Shown here: positions 55,411 to 64,000 of the stretch, in pieces
How the letters are laid out: each line of letters opens with the position of its first letter
Numbering within the stretch: the first letter of the stretch is position 1
Origin: Littorina saxatilis
Lineage: Eukaryota > Mollusca > Gastropoda > Littorinimorpha > Littorinidae
Length of the DNA stretch: 64,000 nt
Direction: 5' to 3'
Assembly (NCBI RefSeq): GCF_037325665.1
Contig: NC_090258.1
Location: 39,295,054-39,359,053 of the forward strand
Program-made: the position numbers and the translations under genes
Notes under the pieces: generated by a model
Databases searched by the model: none
Told to the model about the DNA's origin: nothing
The model's input: the letters and a program-made list of their open reading frames with translations, nothing else

Positions 55411-55937
55411 CTCCTTTGCTCCCATGGGGTCGCCTTCACGCGGCGGGAGTGTTTCCACTAAGCTACCCCACCCCTTTACTTCTCTTCTTTTGTCTTATTT
55501 CTGCCTTCCCAGTCCTTTCACCTATATTTCCTTCCAAGAAAACTCTCCCTACTATTCCCTGCAGTTTTCCGATTCCTTTCTTGTTGTCTTATTTCTACCT
55601 GACTGGATCCATCACCTTTATTTCACTTACCAAAAGTCTTCTTTTCCACATCCTTATTTCTCTGTGGTCTCCTTAAGACCCAGCGTGTTTGCCGTGCGCT
55701 GCGACCTGTACCGGTTTGGGCTGGTGACCTGATGATTGAGGGGTCTACTTAGTTGCGACTTTGTAGCGCCAACACATCATTTTGGCCCAGTCTTTATCTA
55801 AGACAGGAGGTTGAAGAAGGCTTACCCGCTTCAATCAATCGGCTGGTCAAGTCTGGGTTTATGTCATGAGCATATTGCATCGGACCTCTGGCTAAAGGAG
55901 CAAGCGGCGGTAGGAGGGGGCGGCGGTAGTCAGGACA

Positions 55938-56038
55938 AACATTATGCCAAGTTGTTACCTAACCCGTTTCCGCTTGGAAAGAGTTGACGAACATTATGCC
56001 AAGTTGTTACCTAACCCGTTTCCGCTTGGAAAGAGTTA
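55938..56038. repeat. Tandem duplication of ~52 bp
   Basis: AACATTATGCCAAGTTGTTA and the following bases up to GGAAAGAGTT occur twice in a row, nearly unchanged. Confidence 0.95.
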
Positions 56039-56201
56039 AATCTCCTATTACAGATTGATACCATATGTTTCCTCTTATCGTTGCGTATATCGATCTGTAT
56101 CCTTGGCGCTTTGGAGTTGGATAACCGCTCCACCTAAGCGTCCCCTTGTTGGGCTCCGTGGTGGGTGGGGATCAGATGCGACGAAGATAAAGGCCCCAAA
56201 C

Positions 56202-57543
56202 ATGACGTCCCCGGCTTCCTCCCAAAAAAACGTGCAAGAAAAGAAAAAATTACAGAGATTCTTCTGAGTGCAGAGACTCCGATAGTGAAACGGAGGTCAG
56301 GACTGCTGCTGCTGCAGCGGGTGTACAGGGTGCCTGGCCCTGTTACTTAGTTGTCCACTTTGAAAGTGAAAATGGAAAGAAGGTGTCACCCTTTGTTTTA
56401 GAAAAGTAGTTTGAGGGTGTTTCCCGACTGATGAAGACCGTGAAAAGGCAAAGAGATGGCAGCTACTTGGTAGATTGCTCTACCAAAAAGACATCAGATT
56501 TACTTCTGGCCCGTCACGATTCCCAACTGGACCTAGGTTCTGTTTGTTTTGCAGTCTCTGTGTCAAGACACACATCCTTAAACACCTCTCGAGGTGTTGT
56601 CCGCTCATCTCAATTCCATGGAATGGGATGCGCGGAATTGAAGGAAGGTTTGGCATCGCAGGGTGTCACGGATGTGAAACGTGTGATGCGAACCGACAAA
56701 GATGGCAAGAAAGTAGAGACAAACACTCTCTTCTTAACTTTCTGTACGGCAACTATTCCTACTAGAATTGTTGTTCTGTACGAAAGTATCCCAGTTGCAC
56801 CATTTGTCCCGTCTCCGTTGCGTTGTTTCAAGTGTCAAAAATTCGGACACAGCAGCAAAAACTGCAAAGGAAAAGACATGTGCAGAGACTGCACAAAAGA
56901 AAAACATGAGGGTGGCTGTGATGGGCCCAAGCAATGCCATAATTGCAAGGGTCCACACTCGTCATCATCAAGAGAGTGCCCTCAATGGAAAACTGAGGAA
57001 AAGATACAAAAGGTCCGTTCAGAGACAGGTTGTTCCTTTGGTGAGGCAAGACAAAAGGTCATGTCCCAAATGGAAAAACCTTCCTTTTCACAGGTCACGA
57101 GCAATTCCTTTACGGCACAGCCTGTTCCTGCGGGCTTTGAAAGCTTTCTGTCAAAGGTCACTGATCTAATGGATCATTTTGTTCAGAAGATTGATCGCCT
57201 GGAGAATGTTGTAGCGGCTTTAAGCAAATGTCTCGGGCAGACAGCTGTCAATGCTGATGGTATTGACAAGTTGCCTCCAGTTGTTGAGAAAACGAGTGAG
57301 AAGGCGGCTGTGACCGAAGTCTCGAACAGACGGGCAGCTGTGATGAACACAGCCACCACAAGCACGCAGGTGGGCGTGGAAAAGACCACCACTGCCCCAT
57401 CCAAACTAGACAAGTGGAGGAGTGCAACCAAATCCACTCGCCGTTTGGACAACAAACCGGCATCTTCGTGTACACTACATTGGGGTGTGCACGTTAAAGA
57501 TCCCACGATTGACAAAAGGGTCTTTCCTGGCAAAATTGTATAG
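56202..57543 (+). pseudogene. LINE ORF1 with CCHC knuckles, frameshifted
   Basis: A likely start is the ATG at 56202 (MTSPASSQ), but the frame shifts within the first 30 codons. The long open part 56431-57543 shows a pre-knuckle domain (FCTATIPTRIVVLYESIPVA) and zinc knuckles CFKCQKFGHSSKNC, CRDCTKEKHEGGC and CHNCKGPHSSSSREC, followed by CSFGEARQKVMSQ. This is the Gag-like ORF1 of Jockey/I-group LINEs. The last ~20 codons before 57543 come from an inserted SINE, so the true C-terminus (LSDEGDESDMEDT, near 57930) lies beyond the insertion. Confidence 0.8.
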
Positions 57544-57800
57544 GCATAGATAAAAATGTCCATCAAATATCCGTGGGACTTGGAATAAAGTAAAAAAATT
57601 CCATCTCACACGGCATTAAGTCACGCTCAGGAAACATGAACACACGCATGCAGGGAAAAAAAAAATGGGTAGCGCCGTATGTATGGCAGCTCGCTTTCCC
57701 CGGGGAGAAAGCAGCCCGAATTTCCATGAGGGTAACCTCACTGGACTGTAAATCTTATCCATTCCAATCCATCCAATCCAATCCAATCCATCTCAACTTT
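57475..57800 (+). mobile_element. SINE or LINE-tail insertion in ORF1
   Basis: GTGCACGTTAAAGATCCCAC, then GGCAAAATTGTATAGGCATA and a tail of ATCCA/TCCAA repeats (57766-57790) look like a common gastropod retroposon. No duplication could be defined. Confidence 0.6.
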
Positions 57801-58013
57801 GGCCTGTTTGGTCGAATTCAGTGGATGGAAAATCAAGGCCCTCCCCCAGGGGCAAGAACATCCCGAGTTCTCGGGGGTAGAAGGGAGATGATTCTCTCTT
57901 AGCCTTGTTCAACCGCTTCTCTTCCTTGTCAGACGAGGGGGATGAATCGGATATGGAAGACACAGTCTGTCCCCCGCTTGTTGAGAGCGGAGGGACATGG
58001 AATGGAATAACCG

Positions 58014-58313
58014 GCACGGTTGGCCTAGTGGTAAGGCGTCCGCCCCGTGATCGGGAGGTCGTGGGTTCGAACCCCGGCCGGGTCATACCTAAGACTTTAA
58101 AATTGGCAATCTAGTGGCTGCTCCGCCTGGCGTCTGGCATTATGGGGTTAGTGCTAGGACTGGTTGGTCCGGTGTCAAATAATGTGACTGGTGAGACATG
58201 AAGCCTGTGCTGCGACTTCTGTCTTGTGTGTGGCGCACGTTAAATGTCAAAGCAGCACCGCCCTGATATGGCCCTTCGTGGTCGGCTGGGCGTTAAGCAA
58301 ACAAACAAACAAA
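58014..58313 (+). mobile_element. tRNA-derived SINE, copy 1
   Basis: A tRNA-like head GCACGGTTGGCCTAGTGGTA with box B GGTTCGAACCC and a CCGG acceptor-like end is followed by a ~220-bp body and an ACAA tail. It is almost identical to 59954-60256. The flanks suggest a short ATGGAAT duplication. Confidence 0.9.
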
Positions 58314-58340
58314 ATGAGATGGAATTGATACTCTTTAAAT

Positions 58341-58940
58341 ATGGCTTCCATATTACAGTGGAACATCAGAGGTTTTAATGCCAATCAGGAGGAACTCCAT
58401 CTCCTCTTGAAGCATAATCCCTTTGCAGTCTGTTTACAGGAAACGCTTATTGGCCCAAACAAAACTATGTCCTTATCTGGGTATATTTGCTTATTACGGT
58501 CCTCGGGCCGAGGTAATGCACTTTGTATCCGTTCTGATTTTCTTTATAATCAGGTCCAATTGGACACGAACCTTGAGGCAATAGCGGCTCGCATTTCTTG
58601 TAATAGAACTATAACTGTTTGTTCCTTGTATCTGTCGCCATCTACTACGGTCACAAAAAATGATCTAGAAAACTTAATACATCAATTACCAACCCCGTTC
58701 CTTTTGGTAGGGGATTTTAACGGCCATTCCCGACGTTGGGGGAGTGAATCTTCCAACATTCAAGGAAAGATTATCGAAGATGTCATCGATAACTTGGATT
58801 TGTGTCTTTTAAATTCCGGAGAGGGTACTTTTTTAACTCAATCTGGAGAAGAATCTCATTTGGACTTAGCTATCTGCCACCCATCTTTATTTCTTGATTT
58901 GAAATGGTCTGTCCATTCGGATCTGTGTGGAAGTGACACA
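58341..58940 (+). CDS. LINE ORF2 endonuclease, 3' truncated
   Basis: The ATG at 58341 opens MASILQWNIRGFNANQEELH. Endonuclease motifs follow: CLQETLIGPN, LLVGDFNGHSRRWGS and SHLDLAICHPS, ending at SDLCGSD, just before the expected H-F/H-P. The frame is intact up to the junction with the inverted fucosyltransferase at about 58940. The codons after that are not LINE. Confidence 0.85.
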
Positions 58941-58941
58941 A

Positions 58942-59913
58942 GGACCCATATTTCTTGGGGCACGAGAGGCTCCCGCATTCACCATAGATGTCAACGTCGA
59001 TGTGTTTCCCATGCTCTTTGGCGTAGTCTTCTCTCCTGCTCCCATATTTGTATTGCGTGTTGCACGAGCTGACGAACCAGGCCACGGACCTCGTCTTCCT
59101 GGCGACGATCCGTCTGAAATCTTTTTTGGGAGGACTGTCGAGTCGGACCAGTTGACCGATTGGCGCGAAGAAGTCCGAGTGTGTTCTGTAGGTCATGGTC
59201 CAGTTGAAGACCCCCCGCCACCTGGGGGACTTGTACCCTAAGTCCCAGTGATTGGGTGCCTCCATCCCCCGGGCCACCCAGATCTGTCCAGGCGGCTTGC
59301 GGAAAGGTGGCGCAGACTTGTGCATCTTGCTCGCGTGTAAGACGACCGCGTGAGCCTTGGTCTGCTGTGAACGATCAAACGTCATCGTGCAGGGACCTCT
59401 GGTGTGCCTCAGGCATTGCTCAGAAAACCCGCCCTTTTTCTCAGGAAAATGGTTCCCCTCTTGATAGTACAGGATGACTTTGGCTTTACCCTTGTCTTTA
59501 TAGAATTGTTTGGGTGGTGGTTTGAATTCCTCCCCCTAACAAAAGGCTTGCTCCTCTTTGGTGAGTATGTAGGGGGATGATAGTTTGTCTGGATCATCCG
59601 AGACTGCTGTAGCATCCTTTAGTAATCGTGCAATTGTGGCCGTGTCATCGTTGGTGCCTTCAGAGTCATCGGAAGATCTGTTGTTCTTTTCTACATGATC
59701 ATTTCTCTCATTATTATTGAGGACTGCTTTTGACAAATCTTTATTTTCAGGCGTTCGCTCGTCATGGTGTCCAAACGTCCCTCTCGCCCCGTCGTTGTCG
59801 TATGAATATACAACCTGGGAGAGTTTGGGAATGAACATGCCGCTGAATATCCCCCACGTGAGAAGCAGTAGAAATGCGAGCAGCAGAATTGGTACATTTT
59901 TCGATCGCCACAT
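58942..59913 (-). pseudogene. Alpha-1,3-fucosyltransferase (GT10), truncated, with internal stop
   Basis: The ATG at 59913 (ACGATGTGG) starts MWRSKNVPILLLAFLLLLTW, a short cytoplasmic tail and a type II membrane anchor, followed by a Ser/Asp/Asn-rich stem. A TAG at 59538-59536 stops the frame. The same frame continues with KAKVILYYQEG, CTMTFDRSQQ, GVFNWTMTYRTHSDFF, KTRSVAWFVSSCNTQ and HIDVDIYGECGSLSCPKK, which are hallmark GT10 motifs. These enzymes transfer fucose from GDP-fucose to GlcNAc in the Golgi. The last ~110 residues (C-terminal donor-site half) are missing, because the sequence joins LINE DNA at about 58940. An intron ending at TTTTGTTAG is an alternative to a nonsense change, but no donor is evident. 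Confidence 0.85.
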
Positions 59914-59953
59914 CGTCCACGTTCTTTCAACCTGCAGTCTCAATCCCGTTTGA

Positions 59954-60256
59954 GCACGGTTGGCCTAGTGGTAAGGCGTCCGCCCCGTGATCGGGAGGTC
60001 GTGGGTTCGAACCCCGGCCGGGTCATACCTAAGACTTTAAAATTGGCAATCTAGTGGCTGCTCCGCCTGGCGTCTGGCATTATGGGGTTAGTGCTAGGAC
60101 TGGTTGGTCCGGTGTCAGAATAATGTGACTGGGTGAGACATGAAGCCTGTGCTGCAACTTCTGTCTTGTGTGTGGCGCACATTATATGTCAAAGCAGCAC
60201 CGCCTTGATATGGCCCTTCGTGGTCGGCTGGGCGTTAAGCAAACAAACAAACAAAA
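59954..60256 (+). mobile_element. tRNA-derived SINE, copy 2, in the 5' UTR of the fucosyltransferase
   Basis: This is nearly identical to 58014-58313. It is flanked by the 12-13-bp duplication AATCCCGTTTGAG (59942-59954 and 60255-60267). It lies about 40 bp upstream of the fucosyltransferase ATG and in opposite orientation to it. Confidence 0.95.
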
Positions 60257-60267
60257 TCCCGTTTGAG

Positions 60268-60661
60268 AGGACTTCGCCTTCAAAGGTGATTGTGGTGTTT
60301 CGGCACTCGGTTACATTTGACGTCGTCGACAGGGATGGGACTCGACATGATATGTTCAGGAATGGCATTATGGCCACTGAATCATTTTCGTGCTGTTCCC
60401 ATTCCACCAACCTGGGAGGGACCTAAGCTTGGCGGGTCCATGCTTCGGAACTTTGGGGACAAAGTTCATTCAAAGGGGGTCGAGTGTGACAGGGAGACTA
60501 CCGTCGCCCTTCACAGCAGACTCTGCAGAGTTGTTCGCGTTAGAGCTTATTTCTAAGCCCTATATTACCTGTTTTGGCTTCTCATAGGCCAGAACATACG
60601 GACAGACAAAAGCCGCCAGACCCCATCACAAACAGAACTCTACAATCCACAGGTGTTGCCT

Positions 60662-60662
<1 letters not shown>
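60268..60662. repeat. Fucosyltransferase upstream region with dispersed repeat blocks
   Basis: It shares three blocks with 10505-10790, in different order and partly inverted. It may be an old 5' UTR or promoter segment built from a dispersed repeat. No exon is called. Confidence 0.6.

Positions 60663-60663
<1 letters not shown>

Positions 60664-60702
<39 letters not shown>
60664..60702. repeat. CA microsatellite
   Basis: A perfect CA run, followed by a TA/TATC-rich stretch to about 60750. Confidence 0.95.
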
Positions 60703-60703
<1 letters not shown>

Positions 60704-60879
60704 GCCGTAAATATATATGTATATCTATATCTATAAATATATAGAGATAGATGACAGTGTATTTTTCGCGTGGCTATAAATTGATTCGACCTTTGCACTT
60801 TTACAGTGAGGACAACTTACGGGTGCAAGGAAAGCGTTCTGGACAGTGCAGTGACATTCTAAAAATAGTAACGTAGTAA

Positions 60880-61127
60880 CGGGAATATGGATTGACGCCA
60901 CACGAAGGAAGGGAGATAAACGCAAAACACTGGAGAAAATAAGGAAGAGTTAGTGGGAATGGATCTGGGAAGATGAACAGAAAAACCAAAATCGGTTCAG
61001 CGCTGCGCGCTGAGAGCATGTGTTGAAAATTCTCATCGACCAGGTTGTGTCCGGGGTCTACCGGAATATGCCCACCAAATTTGAAGCAGATCCATCGAGA
61101 ACTTTGGCTTGGCATAGCGAACACGCG

Positions 61128-61169
<42 letters not shown>

Positions 61170-61200
61170 GACACAAGTCGTATATATATATATATAGATA
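60880..61200 (+). repeat. Second microsatellite-bearing repeat family, copy 2
   Basis: It matches 32195-32515 in order: ACTGGAGAA(A/G)ATAAGGAAGA, CGGTTCAGCGCTGCGCGCTG, AGATCCATCGAGAACTTTGG, CA run, then GTCGTATATATATATATAG. Confidence 0.85.
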
Positions 61201-61239
61201 CAGGCACGCGGACAAACATATAGAATCAAGGACAGAAAC

Positions 61240-61500
61240 GTTCATGCACAGGTACGCGCACTCGCTCACACAGACGCGCGTGCACGCACGCACACGCACA
61301 CACACACGCACGCACACACACACACGCACGCACACACATTCACGCATCCCGCCACAAACACACATCCACACCTTCACACGCACACACATTCACGCATCCC
61401 GCCACAAACACACATTCACACCTTCACACGCACACATAAACGCATCCCCTTCCCCCACACAAACACACACACACGCAGTCCCCACCCACACACACAATCA
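61240..61500. repeat. Degenerate CA-rich repeats with a ~54-bp duplication
   Basis: CA/CGCA repeats include the phrase ACATTCACGCATCCCGCCAC, which occurs twice, near 61336 and 61386. Overlapping His/Thr frames are artefacts. Confidence 0.9.
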
Positions 61501-61758
61501 CACATACGCACTGACACACATAAATTGACCATAACCGGGACATTTTCGCACCAGTCGAGTGGTAGACTCGAAGCAAAACTGGGTGCCACCCATCTGGGTG
61601 GTACACGCAGCAGCAGGGTGGGACTGGTTGAAATCACAGCAAATCTCCATATTTACTTGACCAATCCGACCCCGAAGCTGCGAACCACCTAATTTGTTCA
61701 CACTTGTTTCAACACTCTGAAAATATCATCACAGGCAAAATATTAGCGAAATCTAATA

Positions 61759-63559
61759 GGAGAAGGGCTCCTAATATGGACCACTTTTTGTTTCATGCTG
61801 ATAACTTGCTTGTTTTCTTGCGAAGAAGTTTCATTTTGTGTTTGGTAGTCCTTCTCTCTTAGGTTAACCGTTAGGCGTACTTAGAGTGAAATAGCTTTGA
61901 TAGATATTCAGCAAAAATTAAATACAGAAAAAATCACAAAGGATCCATATTAGGAGCCTGGGCGCCTAATATGGACCAGTGAAGCGGCCTTCACGAATCA
62001 CTGTAACCCCCTATACTTCAAAATAACATGATACAACTTAGTGTGCAAGTCAGACTAATTCAAATATGCTTTATATTTAGCTGTTTCGGGTTGATGAGAG
62101 CATTATTTGAAGCACACCAGGAAACTAAAGAAGCTTATCAAAAACAGAGTGAAATCAAGTGAAACTATCAACTTCCACAAAAAGAAAACTATTTGTTATA
62201 TTTTTTTTAAATCTCGAGGGCGAGTTATGGTTTATTTCCAGCAAGCTTCTTAATGAATTAATGAAAATAGGCTTTAGCTTTTATTTTCTTCGATTTGTTG
62301 AAGGTGGTCCATATTAGGGGACTCACACATACTTTGAGATTTTGCTATTATTTTTTGTTTGCAGGAGAAACTCGGGGTCAAGGCTGCTAAATTGTAACAA
62401 ATACGGTCTTAGCTGTCATATAAAGCAATTTTTGTGTTATAAAAGCGTTGGCTGTGGACAGAAACGAGTCCGTTTTAGGCAGCAAATTTAGAGTGAACCA
62501 TGCCAAAAGTGAAACAAGTCGCGTAAGGCGAAAATACAACATTTAGTCAAGCTGTCGAACTCACAGAATGAAACTGAACGCAATGCAATTTTTCAGCAAG
62601 ACCGTATACTCGTAGCATCGTCAGTCCACCGCTCGTGACAAAGGCAGTGAAATTGACAAGAAGAGCGGGGTAGTAGTTGCGCTGAGAAGGATAGCACGCT
62701 TTTCTGTACCTCTCTTTGTTTTAACTTTCTGAGCGTGTTTTTAATCCAAACATCATATCTATATGTTTTTGGAATCAGGAACCGACAAGGAATAAGATAA
62801 AAGTGTTCTTAAATCGATTTCGGAAATTTGATTTTGATAATAATTTTTATATGTTTAATTTTCAGACCTTGTTTTTAATCCGAATATAACATATTTATAT
62901 GTTTTTGGAATCAGAAAATGATGAAGAATAAGATGAACGTAAATTTGGATCGTTTTATAAAAAAATAATTTTAATTACAATTTTCAGATTTTTAATGACC
63001 AAAGTCATTAATTAATTTTTAAGCCACCAAGCTGAAATGCAATACGGAAGTCCGGCCTTTGTCGAAGATTGCTTTACAAAATTTTCAATCAATTTGATTG
63101 AAAAATGAGGGTGTGACAGTGCCGCCTCAACTTTTACAAAAAGCCGGATATGACGTCATCAAAGACATTTATCGAAAAAATAAAAACAAAATGTCCGGGG
63201 ATGTCATACCCAGGAACTCTCATGTCAAATTTCATAAAGATCGGTCCAGTAGTTTACTCTCAATCGCTCTACACACACACACGCACACACACACACACAC
63301 ACACATACACCACACCCTCGTCTCGATTCCCCCCTCTACGTTAAAACATTTAGTCAAAACTTGACTAAATGTAAAAAAGAGAAAAAGCCTAACGGTTTTG
63401 AGGTTTGTGTTTCTGCAACTCTTTTGACATGTGCAAGTTGTCCAGAGAGGGTGAATACAGCCAATAAAAAAAATGTGAGCGCGCTAGCGCCGTTAGTTTG
63501 TCAGAACAGGAGGTGGTCCATATTAGGAGCCGGTCCATATTACTGAGGAGCCCTTCCCC
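61759..63559. mobile_element. 1.8-kb TA-flanked TIR element containing a Helentron-like repeat
   Basis: Left GGAGAAGGGCTCCTAATATG and right (inverted) GGGGAAGGGCTCCTCAGTAA are flanked by TA. The motif CCTAATATGGACC or its inverse recurs near 61769, 61943-61978, 62302, 63511 and 63530. No transposase frame is present. The right half is filled by the insertion 62514-63372. Confidence 0.8.
62514..63372 (-). mobile_element. Helentron-like repeat, near full-length copy
   Basis: It runs from ACAAGTCGCGTAAGGCGAAA to AACTTGACTAAATGT, with a CA run at 63272-63306. It is collinear with 7864-8712 and lies inside the TA-flanked element. Confidence 0.9.
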
Positions 63560-64000
63560 TATGTGGGATCGATCGTATCCTATGTCTTTAAAAACGTACG
63601 TCATAGGCGAAGTGATCAGCAGTAGATCAGTCACTTTGAACACCAAAGCGATCTACCAAACCGTCGTTTTCCTGAATTTTGGCATATGACTCGATTCTTG
63701 GCGATCAGTTTGATGTTTTTGTGCTTTAGACGAAGTAAATCATTCTCCATGAAATTTTTTCTCTAAAACAAGATGGACAATTCATGATTTAACATTCCTT
63801 GATCTTTCTATCCATTCCAGGTACAAATATAAACACTTTATCACAATAAAAATAATCCGTCAGTTTTGGCCGTTTTGCTGAAAAGTTGTCCAAAGTGAGT
63901 TATGGCGCTGCCACACCTTGACGATTTTGACAGCGTATACCAACGTATCAACATTTCCTTAAAACGCTCGCCGCTGACCTATATCATGCGATGGTTTTTT
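63560..64000. other. Non-coding stretch, nothing recognised
   Basis: Short frames only, with no feature supported. Confidence 0.4.

Larger units (their letters stand above)
56190..58940 (+). mobile_element. Jockey/I-type LINE: 5' region, ORF1 and endonuclease; 3' part missing
   Basis: ORF1 (about 56202-58010, several frames) is followed by the start of ORF2 (58341-58940). Two SINE-type insertions interrupt it, at about 57475-57800 and 58014-58313. It ends abruptly inside the endonuclease at SDLCGSD, where the inverted fucosyltransferase sequence begins. Confidence 0.8.

Noticed and set aside
55725-55760. CTGATGA suggesting a hammerhead ribozyme core
   Set aside because: No matching GAAA box and no stems at the required spacing could be found.
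57793-58086. Minus-strand 97-codon frame
   Set aside because: It is antisense to the LINE ORF1 end and a SINE head.
58014-58090. tRNA-like sequence that could be a tRNA gene (also 59954, 27331-27409, 10400-10448, 1430-1490)
   Set aside because: Each continues into a long body with an A-rich or simple-repeat tail, two are near-identical and one has a target duplication. They are SINE heads, and the anticodon arms do not fold properly.

Overview
The window is animal nuclear DNA, very probably from a marine mollusc and most likely a gastropod. The evidence is intron-bearing coding exons, dense microsatellites, several tRNA-headed SINEs, many non-LTR retrotransposon fragments, pogo and Crypton DNA transposons, and a GT-rich dispersed family repeated about ten times. 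Assignment to a snail is inference from the style of the repeats, not from a search. No rRNA gene, true tRNA gene or CRISPR array was recognised.

Left part (1-9,500). The only convincing host gene with an open reading frame lies on the minus strand from 8826 down to 1903 and probably continues past the left edge. Four exons with matching splice phases are visible. They encode a signal peptide, about 83 tandem 12-residue LPPxxLxxLLxx repeats with many N-glycosylation sites, and then the start of an NRF (nose resistant to fluoxetine) domain. This architecture is the best candidate in the window for something undescribed. Its introns hold a snap-back palindrome, long simple repeats and a Helentron-like repeat. 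Seven 104-bp tandem units built partly from a SINE head lie at 721-1451.

Middle (10,000-33,000). A tRNA-derived SINE is followed by a pogo/Tigger-type transposase whose C-terminus carries an in-frame 51-bp minisatellite. Next come a TTAA-flanked long-TIR element with a MITE inside it, and a three-level nest: a LINE carries a long tRNA-headed retroposon, which carries a 7.05-kb LTR retrotransposon (19656-26709). That LTR element has Gmr1-like order, apparently identical LTRs and a perfect 5-bp target duplication. A Crypton tyrosine recombinase with an intact-looking catalytic end but one frameshift lies at 30.6-31.6 kb.

Right part (32,800-64,000). A pogo-like element was split by an L2/CR1-type LINE. 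After it come a second copy of the TTAA element, a 1.38-kb element with 410-bp inverted repeats and a YqaJ-type nuclease fragment, further LINE pieces, a head-to-tail run of Helentron-like repeats, and a LINE fragment between two arrays of one 23-bp minisatellite. A long LINE ORF2 and a LINE ORF1/endonuclease unit follow. That LINE unit is joined tail-to-tail to a broken alpha-1,3-fucosyltransferase gene. The window ends in a TA-flanked element that contains another Helentron-like copy. Most of the DNA is therefore layered mobile elements around one partial host gene and one dead host gene.
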